A stretch of 64,000 nucleotides of DNA, from the NCBI GenBank assembly GCA_002794735.1, contig NBAZ01000001.1:434001-498000 (forward strand). Direction: 5' to 3'. Position numbers and translations under genes: made by a program. Shown here piece by piece: positions 34,663 through 47,966 of this stretch. The notes beneath the pieces are model-generated. The model saw only the letters and a program-made list of their open reading frames with translations, was not told the origin of the DNA and made no database searches. Source of the DNA: Pyrrhoderma lamaoense (lineage: Eukaryota; Basidiomycota; Agaricomycetes; Hymenochaetales; Hymenochaetaceae). The stretch's first letter is position 1. Each line of letters begins with the position of its first letter.

Positions 34663-34882
34663 TTACGTTGAGAAGTAGAACGCGAGTGTAAACGTGGCTG
34701 CCAGGAGGATGAAGGCGAGGTATGGGAGAGCGTTTATGGAGATGTAGGCGGAAAATGAAGGTAGTGTCTTGTGAATTCTCTGGAGGAGGAGTTGAGTAAG
34801 AAATGGGGAGGAGGAGGGTGTGTTTATTGTACTCAGTACTGACCTGTATTCTAGCATACTGCTCAAGGTCTACTGCAGACAT
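34663..34882 (-). CDS. 51-residue single-pass membrane protein, family not recognised
   Basis: Two exons, 34844-34882 and 34663-34779, are joined by a 64-nt GT-AG intron with phase 0 on both sides. They give a 51-residue protein. The first 27 or so residues are polar (start MSAVDLEQYARIQRIHK). The rest is one strongly hydrophobic segment (LPYLAFILLAATFTLAFYF) ending at the C-terminus with ST, a layout typical of small tail-anchored or ER/mitochondrial outer-membrane subunits. I cannot assign a family. Coding is supported by the clean splice join that creates the only reading combining a charged N-terminus with a membrane segment. The gene is too short for routine prediction. Confidence 0.6.
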
Positions 34883-35294
34883 TGTCTCAGTGGTGACGGT
34901 GTGTTAGTAGATAGTAGTTGTAATCGTGTATTGTAACTTAATTAAGCTAGTAATCAAGTAAGAATGTAATGGCAATTAACAGTGCTGATGCTACGTAATC
35001 CGTGGGAATAGGGTAGATGACGTGCGGGTTGAAAAAGGGCTCCAAATAGCAGAAGAGTGCAGCTTCCTCATTCCTGTATTCCGTCTCTGTCGACAACGCC
35101 CCTTTCTTGTTTACAACTGTCATCCTCTTCTCCACAGAACACACACTTTCCAATCGATAGCGTCTCTTTCTCAGTAAGCATCCACTGATTTTTATCTCTC
35201 GTGGCTACATGCTTCATCTCTTTTTTTATGGCTTCTCTATTGCTAACAAACTCGCGTGCCACGCTGCTTCGTCGTGACGTGTCCTTTATCGTAG
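34883..35294. promoter_or_regulatory. Divergent promoter region
   Basis: 412 bp between the start of the small membrane protein (-) and YOP1 (+). Short frames on the - strand here have no recognisable features. The two genes probably share this regulatory interval. Confidence 0.4.
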
Positions 35295-36039
35295 ATGTCC
35301 GCGGCTCAGAAAGTGCAACAACACCCCGCCTTCCAGCAGGCTACAGACAAAGCAAACTACTATGTAAACCAGCTTGATAAAGAGGTATATCCTTTACCAC
35401 TTCACTTTTTATTGAAAAATTTCTTATTAATGGCTATCAAACTATCTTCTATCAGCTCGCAAGTACCCAATTCTCCACACTCTTGAGCAACGCACTCAGG
35501 TACCCAAGCATATGCTGTTCTCGGCGCAGTCTCTGTTCTCTCCCTTCTCTTGCTTATCAACTCGTTCGCCGCCCCTGTATCCAATTTAATCGGCTGGGGT
35601 CTTCCCGCTTACCTCTCATTCAAGGCAATCGAGTCTCCAGGTGTACAAGATGACGTCCAATGGCTCACCTACTGGGTGGTTTTCGGCTTCTTCAACTTCC
35701 TCGAAAGTTTTGCCCTCCGCGCCGTACTCTATTACTTCCCTTGGTATTTTGCCACCAAGACTGTGTTTATCCTTTGGCTCCAGCTCCCAGCTTTCCGTGT
35801 ATGTGACATCACTAATTAAAGCTCTTGTGACGCAACTCGTTTTGCATAGCAGGATCGCCATCACGTGATGCGATATACTGATTTTACTCTTTTTTGATTC
35901 GTAGGGCGCACAAGTGATTTACTTCGCATTCCTCAAGCCCGTGATTGCCAACGTCAAGTCGCCTGTTGTCTACCAGCAGCCAACAACTGCTTCTGCAGAT
36001 GGTCTCCGTGATCGTGTTCACACTGCGACCACCGACTAA
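35295..36039 (+). CDS. YOP1: YOP1/REEP ER-membrane-shaping protein, two bases missing
   Basis: TB2/DP1/HVA22 family protein that inserts hairpins in the ER membrane and stabilises tubules. Exons: 35295-35384, 35456-35798, 35905-36039. Recognisable parts are the segment KYPILHTLEQRTQVPK, then two hydrophobic hairpins (SVLSLLLLINSF...IGWGLPAYLSF), the family signature DVQWLTYWVVFGFFNFLE, and KTVFILWLQLPAFRGAQVIY across the last splice. The text reads out of frame twice in exon 2. One base is missing near 35,461 (GCAAG where GCAAAG is needed) and one near 35,508 (CCAAGCA where CCAAGGCA is needed). The peptide between these points matches the family only in the shifted frame, so these are most likely assembly errors in a functional gene. 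The tail after the domain is short and Thr/Val-rich. Confidence 0.9.
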
Positions 36040-38314
36040 GTTCTGCTAGAAATCAGTATTTCCTCCTTTTCGCGTTCAAATTTTCCCAATCAGGCTTTCT
36101 TCTCCTACCATTGTAACAATTGGATTAAAAGGGGGAGAAGCATGTTGTGGATCTGTTGAATAACGGAAATGGAGGAATTCTTAGAAGTTTACACGACCTG
36201 AAAATCACGAAACGACGAAATTTTTCCATTTTTTCTTTCTTCATTCATATATTCAGTACTAATTCCTAGGACGTTATGGTCGTGGTCTCTAGTCAGTTTC
36301 TTTCAACTCTGAGCCTTTTTCTTTTCTTTTCTGGCAGTGGCAATATCTCAATCACCCTCATGTTATTGTTGTCCATCTTTTTATCTTACAACCTCCACTG
36401 GTGGGGAATCTGTGTTACTTCTCTACTCTTTCCTCTCTAGTGATACTTGTACGTGTTTGAGATGAGGTCTTTTCCCCACCCTCTTATTGCTTTTCAAAGT
36501 TTTTCCTCTTCCTTTTCCATTTCATGTTCGTTAGCTTGTAGTGCCGAGCATGGTGTATGTGTTATTTAGAAGCCCTCCTTGTTACTTTTGAGCTAACGAA
36601 TGAGCAAAATGAAATGTTGTATTGGTCGATTATTGATTATACGATTTGTGCGTGTGTGTGTGTTGATTGTAAGCTTATTGTGTTGATGCTTATTGTGGGT
36701 ATGATGTTCTTGTGGTTCACGAGGTTTTGGATCTTGGGCTTTTGGGAACTTAGACTTAGGCTGATTGACACCTTTTTTTTTCAATCCTTGGTTTTAGTTG
36801 AGTGATGTAATGGAACTATCAATTTGTTCCTTCACCCCTCCTTTGAACTACTCACCGAAGCCGTGTCTAAGTCTCGAAAATGGCTGATCCTGAGTCCTGA
36901 GTCCTGAGATCCCGAGATCCCGGTATACAAGGACTTTAATATTTGGAGTCTGACGGAGATCAGAGAGTGATACCACGAGCGCGACTTGAGGAGAGAACAC
37001 TTTTATGTGTTGTTGCGTTTTTTTTCTTGTTTATTGACTTTTTCGCTAATCTTTCGATCCCTTTTAATTGGATTTGACTGGAAGCTGGAAGTTGGGGATT
37101 TTCTTGGTTTGTAGGGTTTGGAGTTTTGTAGGTTTCTGATAGTAGGTACTAGTAACTAAGTAAGATATAGTATTGGTGGGTGGGATGATATGTTTTTTTT
37201 TCATGTTTTAGATACATGTTATTGTTATGTGTTGTATCAATGTGCGTGCGTGTGCGTGTTGAATAAGTGTTGTAGATTGCTCCGGGACGTTGCAGGTTTA
37301 GATCATGTATAATTAATTATCTTACTTTCCTTAGGATCGATTTTTTGTTATAATTGGAATTGGGATGAATTAAATATCGTAGAACATTTATTCATTTCTT
37401 ATATTTTTCTTATTTTTCTCTGTTCAGGTATAAGAAGAGAGGGGGGGAGGTTGTACAGGGGACCATACAACGTAACGTTACAACGTACTTGGTAAACTTG
37501 ACCAATAACTCAGTAAGATTAAAGATATGATTAAGAGTTCGTTTGGTGTGTTATCTACTTATTGAGTTATTCACTCATTTTCTTATTTATAACTTCAAAA
37601 GTCCTTTTATGATATATGCAAAGGTAGCTTCCTTTTTTTTCATTTATTTTCAGTTTTGAGGTACGCGTATGGGGCTTACGTAATGAAAGGAAAGAGAGCC
37701 TCCGACGTGAGATATGATATGGTTTACGAACTACGAACAAGGTTTGATCCCCCTGTTCTCAAACTTTTTTTGTTTGTCACTCGAGGACGAATGTGTTGAG
37801 ACCGTGGTCTGGATTTGGAAATGAGAACGAGATGAGTTTTGTGTGGGGACACAAAAGAAGAATTTTTGTAAATGTTTTTTTATAAAAAGAAAGTGTTGTC
37901 TGATAGATTATAGATATCAAGGGAGGGGGAGATACGATACGGAAATCGGTATGTTCGGTAGTCGGTTAGTTAAGAAAAAAATGAGCAGATTGATTATCTA
38001 TGGATCAGTTTGACTTGTAATGAAGAGTGCGGAGAGATAGGGTGAGGTATCATCGAACCATGTGCATAATATACATATCATCATATGCGTACGCGCAGGT
38101 TTAGTTTCATTGTCCCTCTCTCCCTATCGTGTGCGCTGTGTGAGAAGAGTAGGAAATTTCAAATCCCTCCTCCTCATTCCTACGTCCCGGCGAAATCGAG
38201 CCGATTTTTCTTTCTTGAGAGGGCCCCATCATTATGATCGTGCCAGCAAGACTCTGTACCCATGAAAAGAATTTTAAAATTTCCTTTTAGTTAAATTTAG
38301 ATTTTAACACAACG
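36040..38314. other. Long intergenic region after YOP1
   Basis: T-rich sequence with short frames only. A small tandem repeat of tcctgag / gatcccgag units lies at about 36,885-36,922. I found no protein motif, tRNA or repeat family member up to the inverted-repeat element at 38,315. The first few hundred bases are presumably the YOP1 3' UTR. Confidence 0.4.
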
Positions 38315-38412
38315 ACAAGTGGGTATACACTGTTTGGATATTTTCTCGCCTAGATTTGAGGAAACATTCGCTTATGTGCTAGTGCCTGGCGACCTATCGT
38401 ATACCCACTTGT
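38315..38412. mobile_element. 98-bp MITE-like element with perfect 14-bp terminal inverted repeats
   Basis: ACAAGTGGGTATAC (38,315-38,328) is repeated exactly inverted as GTATACCCACTTGT (38,399-38,412). The interior (ttggatattttctcgcc, gaggaaacattcgcttatgtgctagtg in part) is clearly related to the degenerate blocks at about 80-190, 6,777-6,828, 13,920-14,000, 21,500-21,630 and 27,880-27,960 in the NLR spacers. The size, inverted ends and multiple copies fit a non-autonomous DNA transposon. No transposase is present, and no convincing target-site duplication was identified. Confidence 0.7.
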
Positions 38413-39636
38413 ATATTATTTTCTTCCCGTTTCCTAATCTTACTTACTTACTTTCTTTCTCGGACGCTATCTTCAATCAGGTATCTACCGCGCATGACAG
38501 CTGATGATCAACATGTCCTTAGTCCTATTTTCCCTGACTATTTTGAAACCCCCTCTCGACCCGATCGAGGGAGAGCAAAAGGAAATGGATAGGACTAAGA
38601 ACATCCGATATGCGTATGTTATCTTTTACTTATTTTTTTGATGCCCTTGAGTAACTTGCCTTTACCCCTAGTACTTATAAAACAATATAGCTCATATACT
38701 TTTGGAATAAACGACCCCGCTTGGCCGCCGTTCATCCCCTCCTTCATCCTCTTACCAACAACAGCACTTCCTCCTATAGCCCTTCTTCCTGCTCCTGCCC
38801 ACCTTTCTGTGTGTTTCTGGTGAAACCGTTGCGTCCACCCCCCCCCCCTCTCTCTCTTGCGTGAAACCCCCGCCGTATTCGGCGTGATTGTAACGGAACG
38901 GAGAAGAAAAAGAAGTAGAAGAGGAGTATAAGTTTTCCCGTCGACGGCTTGTGATACCCCGCATCCCACTGTGTAAGTTCAACTTGAAACTCGAAACTCG
39001 TAACCTTGTCAGAAAAAAAAATTTAATAAAAACTTGCGGTTCCGTTTTGTTCGCTTTCGGTTACGGCTCTATTTTTTTTTTCTTATTTTCTTTCTTGTAC
39101 CTTGGTTACTTAAATTTATTATTACACTTACTCAGTATATCTGAAAAGACTTGGAATACTATCGACTCCGGCACCCTTTCCTCCTCTATTGTCCATTTTA
39201 TATCCCTACTAGGGGAGGAGCTATTCGTTAGGAGTTCTTGATCGTCGATACTGACGAGGTTAGTTATTGATGCGATCATGCGTGTTTGTCTTCGTTCTCT
39301 CGGAGGTGTATGGAGAGTACAGTACCTTCTTACCTTCCACTCCTCCGTTTTCCTTTTTCCGCTTCCCGTATCCCGTTTTCCGCCTTTTTTTTTCGAGTTT
39401 TGTAAACTTCCGTTTTCGATGTTAAATTTTAAAATTCCTTTTATTTAGTTTGTCTTTTATTCAAATTGTGTTTATTTTTAATTTTTAGAATCTAGCTAAC
39501 TATATATACCTCCTCCCCTCTCCGTCCTCTTGTCTGTTTAGTGGAATTTAGGTGTACCATTCCCCCTGTTCTCTGGTATACCAGAGGATACTCTCTGTAA
39601 ACCTCCAAATCCCCTCCTCCCCCCCTCACTTTCTAC
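38413..39636. other. Upstream region of the UNC-93-like gene
   Basis: No supported gene. The composition is pyrimidine-rich with many T and C runs, as often seen in fungal promoters and 5' UTRs. It probably contains the promoter of the transporter gene. Confidence 0.4.
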
Positions 39637-42600
39637 ATGTCCGACATCGAGAAAAAACCCAGTCGGGGTTCGTCCGCCTCCGGTGCCGACCCCACCAACA
39701 CCCTACCATCCAAATCAACCCAGCGACAGGCATCAAAGCGATCTACTACCACCCAATCTTACAAGTCGTCATGCTCGGTTTCGTATGCTTTATGGGTCCC
39801 GGACTGTTCAATGCGTGTAACGGACTTGGGGGCGGTGGACAGTTGGATGCGAGTACGAGTGCGAATGCGAACTCGGCGTTGTATGCTACCTTTGCGGCTA
39901 TGGCGTTCTTTTCTGGGTGAGTGGTGATACCTTTTTGGATACTTTTTTTGGGATTGGATAAGGGGTTGAGAGTATTGCGCATATGCGTGTCTGTTTGAGA
40001 TCAAGGGTTTTCTTTTGAGGACTTTTTTTCGGTTTTTACTTTTGGGGGGGGGGGGGGTGGGTTTGGTGAACAGGTGATCCGCCCTTTCGCTTGCTTAGCT
40101 AGACAAGTTTTTCTACCCTTGTGGGGGGTGATGAGTTTCATTTGCTCGCGTCGTGGAGATGTCACGACGCGGGGACGTGGGACGTTGACACAGGACATTG
40201 AAAGAGAAGCCTTGTTTGATCGTTTAGTAGCTTCTGAAACTTGAACTGGATTGAGATGTGTGGGGGAGAAGGGGGGGGGGGGGGATGAATTAGTAAAGCA
40301 GATACGCAATGTGCATATGCAACCGCCCTTGTGGGGGGATAGGGACTTGTCACGGATAAGTGAGTCCATGTGGTTACGGGTGGTTTATGCCGAGAAAGGG
40401 ATGGGATTAGTTGGATACGTGTGTCCCATGCGTTTACGCATGCCGCCCGCACGTCTGGACTTTGTGAGGTGAGGCGGGTGTGGGGAGAGGGGGGGGGGTG
40501 AGAAAGAAGCTCGGATTTGACTCTGTCACTCTCGGGGAGGAGTCATATGATTGATTTTACCCAGATGGGACCTTTTTTTATCAATATATTTTGTATTTTG
40601 ATGTTATTGATTTCATATAATCTTGGTCCTCGAACCTGAGATACGTTGAATTGCGGAGCCTTTTTTTCTATCCTTTCCTTTTGAAAAAAACGGAAGGCAT
40701 TCTTCTTTATTTTATTTTTAACTTTATTTTATTATTATTTTATCTTCCTGTTCATGTGCGTCTCCCTATCAGTGATATTTCATCTTCATATTACTTATCC
40801 GACTTGTCCACATTCTCGATCTCAATAAATTCCGATTGAGCGCTTACTTTTGATGTTCCTTGATAACTTTTTTTGTCGTCGCTTTGATTTCTGGATTTAG
40901 ACGTTTACTAACTCTTTCTTTTCTTGTTTCACATACTCTTCTGGACTTATGTTTACTTCCGATCTCTTGGGACTATGGGATGGTGCTATTGAAAATTGGG
41001 CTTCGTATAATGAATGAATGAATCCTCGGGGTACGGGACTCCCTAATCTATCATCTAAACATGGGGGTTGGTCAAAAACCGCAGATCTGTGAACAACAAA
41101 CTTGGCGCGCGGACTACGCTCCAGCTAGGAACGTTCGGGTATTCATTGTATATTGGTTCTTACTTGTAAGTCAGCGAATTTATTGATTTCTTTCTTCTAC
41201 TTCTTCTTCATGGTTCCATTCGGTCTTTAGCATCGGGGGCGACTTTTTTTTTGTCTTATCTCCTTGACGTGTGTTCCCCCCTCTCTTCTTTTCGTTTAAT
41301 ATCCACACTCTCCTATCTATTTTATCTACCCAACTATCCCATGAAAAGAACCTTCGTACCGAGAATTTTCCCTCTCTTTTTCGAAATTCGGTTCAAACTC
41401 CTAAAGTTATAGAGAACTGTCTAACTTGATTAATTGATTCATTCTTTGATCGTAACTTGTTTTTTTTTTCTCTTCTGTCTTACTCCTATCTCTCCGGTGC
41501 TCCGAACCGCCGACCCCTCCGAACTCCATCATACCTTCTTGCTAATTATTCTAAACACCGTTTTAGGGCGTTGAACATTCATGAAAACGCAAAGGGCTTC
41601 GTCATAGCCGCTGGTGCGATCTTGGGAATTTGTGCAGGTTTGTTATGGACTGCACAAGGTTCGCTTATGTTGGCGTACCCAACAGGTCAGTTGTATATTC
41701 AACCTAATGAATCGTCTTTTTCTTCTTTTTTATATGCCTTTGAACTATTTTTGGTCGATTGGACGGTAGCTGACTAATTTCAAATTTGATTGACATGTTT
41801 CCTCGCACGCATACATGTATTCTCGTCCTCGTCCAAAAATACATACACAACGGGATTTTTTTTTTAAACAGAGAGTCAGAAAGGGTTGTTCATTGCTATC
41901 TTTTGGGCGATTTTTAATCTCGGTGGAGTCGTTGGGTCAGCTGTGTCGTTGGGACAGAACTTCCACTCTACGGTACGTATCCTTCATATAACTGTAGAAG
42001 GGGTTGTAAGAAAACTTATTGATATCATATTTATACTTACTTGTATATGAATAGGCTGGACAAGGTGGGTTTAAGACGATTCTTGAAGCCCTTTTTGGAT
42101 ATTGACGAGCCTTATTCTTTGACTTCCTATAAATTTGGATTGATTGAACATAGTCGGAAATGGAACATACGTGCGTTCTCGACCCCTCCAGCCTTCTTCT
42201 TCATGATATCTGATGCTCTAAACTCCCTTCTAACGCACATACACAATCCCGTCCCAAACGAAAAAAAATGGATATTGATGATGAAAAAATAGATTGGATT
42301 CCTTATCCTTACAGGAATAGGTGTTGTTATTCCCATGTTTATGGCGAATCCATCAAAGATGGTACGTTCGGATGGAACGAAGGTGACAACTCCGAAACAC
42401 CCTTCGTGGAAGACGGAGATTTGGGGGTTGTATATCGCGTTGCGCGATGACCCTTCAATCGTCCTCCTCTTCCCGATGTTCTTCGCCTCAAATTGGTTCT
42501 ATACTTGGCGTGAGTTCTAACTTCTCTTAAGCAACCGTTTACTCTACGTTGGAAGCTGGTATTTAAACTGAGCTTTACGAAAATATAGAGTTTAACGACT

Positions 42601-43605
42601 ATAATGGGGCTTTGTTCACTATCCGGGCACGTTCATTGAATAGTATGATTTATTGGATGTCGCAGATGTTTGGTTCGGTAGCGATTGGTCTCTTACTCGA
42701 CTCTAAGCACCTCACTCGAAGAGTCCGTGCCTTTGCTGGTTGGCTAGTCCTCTTTGCTATGGTCTTCATTGTACATATTTGGGGATACTTCTACCAGAAG
42801 TAAGTAAATCTAGTCTTACTACCCTCTTTCCCTCCCCAACTCCACCCCCTTCATCCTCTTCTTCTTTCTTAGCCTTCTTATTGACGTTTTGCGTTTTTTT
42901 GTGGTAAATTAGGGGATACACAAGGGAGTCTGTGGCTGCAGGAAGTGGATATGTAGCTATTGATCTTCATGATAAGAGTTATCCTGCACATATCTGGTTC
43001 TACATTTTCTGTGGGTTGTTGGACGCTATGTGGCAGACGACGGCTTATTGGATGATGGGAGCGATGTCCAACGATCCTGCTAAACTTGCGTACTTGGCTG
43101 GATTCTGTACGTTCTTTCATCTTTCTTGTTTCTCACTGTAAGGGTCACCTAATCATGTATACTGTTTTGATGTTGATAGATAAGTCGCTCCAGTCGGCTG
43201 GCGCAGCTGGTATTTGGAGAGGTGATGGTGTTGGTCTTCCGTAAGTTTATTTTACTAGATCCTACTCTCTCGTTGATCAGTCCTAACTTCATTCCCCATA
43301 CGGAATAGATTCATGAATATCTTCATCTCAACTTGGGCGCTCCTCGTTGGTGGGTTGATCTTTGCATTGCCGATGCTATACTACCGAGTGAAGAACCATA
43401 CAGACTTGGAAGATGAGACTATGTAAGTCACACTTTTTATAAAAGAAAGTACATCTGGAACTAAACGACAACTCATCTACTTTCCTCAAATTATCTCTCT
43501 CCCTTTCTGGACGAATAACGGATTGGGTTGATAACGTGGAACAGTGCTCGGATGGATGAGAATGGGAACGTACAACCTGTGGAGAAAGTATTGGACCATC
43601 AGTGA
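39637..43605 (+). CDS. UNC-93-like major facilitator transporter, 12 exons
   Basis: Fungal UNC-93-like MFS membrane protein of about 488 residues; the substrate is unknown. Exons: 39637-39916, 41085-41165, 41567-41685, 41872-41972, 42055-42064, 42154-42170, 42293-42509, 42589-42799, 42913-43106, 43180-43240, 43309-43422, 43545-43605. Family landmarks are QVVMLGFVCFMGPGLFNA, NNKLGARTTLQLGT, IAAGAILGICAGLLWTAQGS, LGQNFHSTAGQVGNGTY and WLTGNSN-free C-terminal MFS helices with HIWFYIFCGLLDAMWQT. Exons 5 and 6 are only 10 and 17 nt, but their splicing recreates the conserved AGxVxNGTYIGFL block exactly. Intron 1 is unusually long at 1,168 nt. Exon 1 contains one apparent missing base between 39,637 and about 39,705: the MSDIEKKPS start and the PTIQINPATGIKA block lie in different frames. 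Confidence 0.88.
39917..41084 (+). other. 1.17-kb first intron of the transporter gene, G-run rich
   Basis: This interval separates exon 1 and exon 2 of the UNC-93-like gene (donor GTGAGT, acceptor CCGCAG). Other introns in the window are mostly 47-120 nt. It has several long G runs on the coding strand (about 40,044-40,060, 40,262-40,285, 40,488-40,498) and a repeated CCCTTGTGGGG motif (about 40,116 and 40,326). No protein-coding frame in it looks real. Confidence 0.6.
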
Positions 43606-45202
43606 TTTTCTTTTAGAAATCACTTTGATGTTTGTCTGTTTGTTTGTTATTTGATGGGAGGAATAATGGAGGGGAGACTATTGGTCATGGTCATGAACTT
43701 TGAACGAAACTCCTAGATCTAACCCTATTATCTCTGGTTGATTTCATTTGTTTGTGTGGTTTGATGTTTGTGGGTTTTCCTATAATGTTGTTTTGTATGT
43801 ACATAATGACTTTTTCTTTTTCTTTCTCTATCTCTTCCGTTGGATTTTCTTTTTTTTTCTTGGTCGTCCCAAAGAGAGTACCTTTTTTCTCTCTCAAACG
43901 AATTTGATGTATATATTTTTCTTAAACACCCCCTCCCCTCCCCCTTTCCCCCACTTCTTTTTTCGTTCTTCACTAATCCGGTGACTTACACCCCCATTTT
44001 CCTTGTTTTTGGATCTACCCTCTTAACGTTTTAACTTCCTGACGACTCTAAAATGGAAACAACCCCAAAATTGGGTTTTTGACGTTTTATTTTTTCCTGA
44101 CGTCGTATATATATTTATATATATATACAGAACACAGAACATACATGGATTCCCTTCACCCCTTCACTTACCCACCTATTTTTTTTTTCTTATTTCTCTC
44201 TCTTCGTCTTATTATCAAAGGTTTTCTGGTATAAAACTACTTATATCCAGTTGTATTTGTATTAACAGTTTTTGGTGACTTTATTGACGGTTTTATCTCG
44301 CAATTATTATGTTTTCTTCTTCTATTGGATGAACTTGGGGTTATTTTTAGGAAACTGGTTGTGAGTTTGCTTTTAAGTCTGAGTATAAAACCTTACTTTT
44401 GAGTTTTTTTTGAGTTTCGAGTTTCGATGAAGTATAAATTTTTTTTTTAAATCTAATAACGAGAAAAAAGACTCCGAGAGCTAGTTATGTAAGCTTCTAA
44501 CTGTAATTATGTAATTTTGGAATTATGCATATATTAAGCAGCAAACCCAATTAATTAATTTAACAGTCTTCGAACTTTATTGGAGAAATGTTCATCTAAA
44601 AACTACTTATCATCATCATGTCTGAACAATTAAGTATCAAGTAATGTATCATTAAGACTGGGTATAACAACTTAATAGTCGTTCACAGCATATATTGAGT
44701 CGGCATGGGGTATAATTGGGGAAAGAGACCACGCGTTTTAGAGTGGAAACGCGACTTTTTTGATGATGATGATTGATCGATATGTATGTGTGTTTGCCCA
44801 TTGTCACCCATTCTTCATAACTTCGCGCCTTCGAAGATTCTGTTCCAAAGTGAACTTGACATAAACACGTCTTGAGCCCCTCCCTTTCTATAAATTTTAT
44901 TTGTGGCTGGTTCTACCTCTCGTCTTGTTTCATTTGGGTCTTGCTACGGGTCGCGAAGGCTATTAGTAGTGAACAACAACGCCGCGGGGAAAACAACTTT
45001 AAAAGGCAACACAAGTGTTGAAGTTGGAAATTGGTGTTAGCTATAAGGGAAAGGATATCCCGGGGTCTGGGAACGAGTACGGAAAGGGAAACGAGAGGGG
45101 AAGGGCGTTTTAGGTTCATTCTTTTACCTTACGACCTTAACGTCCATAAAGATCTTTCCTCTACTGTTCCTCGTTCGTATTTTTTTCTCCTGAGAGACGG
45201 AG
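43606..45202. other. Intergenic between the UNC-93-like gene and DBF2
   Basis: T-rich sequence with only low-complexity frames. An AT-dinucleotide stretch (tatata runs) lies at about 44,106-44,128. The last 300 bases are probably the DBF2 promoter and 5' UTR. No RNA gene or repeat family was recognised. Confidence 0.4.
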
Positions 45203-47595
<2,393 letters not shown>

Positions 47596-47966
47596 CCATA
47601 CACCTTTGTATTACATTGTTTTTCTCCCTCTCTACTTTTCCTACTCTTTCGTACCCATCCTTTTTCTCTTGTTGCAACCTTTTCTCATACCTTTCTTACA
47701 AACATATAGTTTACTCTTTTTTTTTTGGAGCACTTGTTATACATATGGGTTGATTCTCCCCAGTTATCACTACATGTTTACCCTCGACTCGATGACCACT
47801 CATGCTCTCACCCAGAGAAGAGTGATAGAGCCAATTTACTTCTTATTTTGAGTCTTAGTTTGCCACTGAACACGAGGTAGATTCACGCTTATCCATTGAT
47901 GTTCACTGTGGTATGATAGATACATGGGGTGTGCATGCACGAGTCTGTTATACACTACAACTCTAT
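47596..47966. other. Convergent intergenic region
   Basis: 371 bp between the stops of DBF2 (+) and the aminopeptidase gene (-). No feature is supported beyond the expected 3' ends. Confidence 0.4.

Noticed and set aside
35463..35499. A 37-nt GT-AG intron in YOP1 that would repair the frame
   Set aside because: It would remove KYPILHTLEQRTQVPK, which matches the conserved YOP1 segment, and it is shorter than any other intron here. Two missing bases explain the data better.
37735..37765. tRNA-like B-box (ggtttgatcccc)
   Set aside because: No matching A box, acceptor stem or anticodon arm could be folded around it.
41457..41777. A separate 106-codon gene inside the transporter locus
   Set aside because: It is exon 3 of the UNC-93-like gene read through both neighbouring introns.
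43728..43984. Paired open frames with Lys/Glu-rich or Phe-rich composition
   Set aside because: They arise from T-rich low-complexity 3' sequence of the transporter gene.
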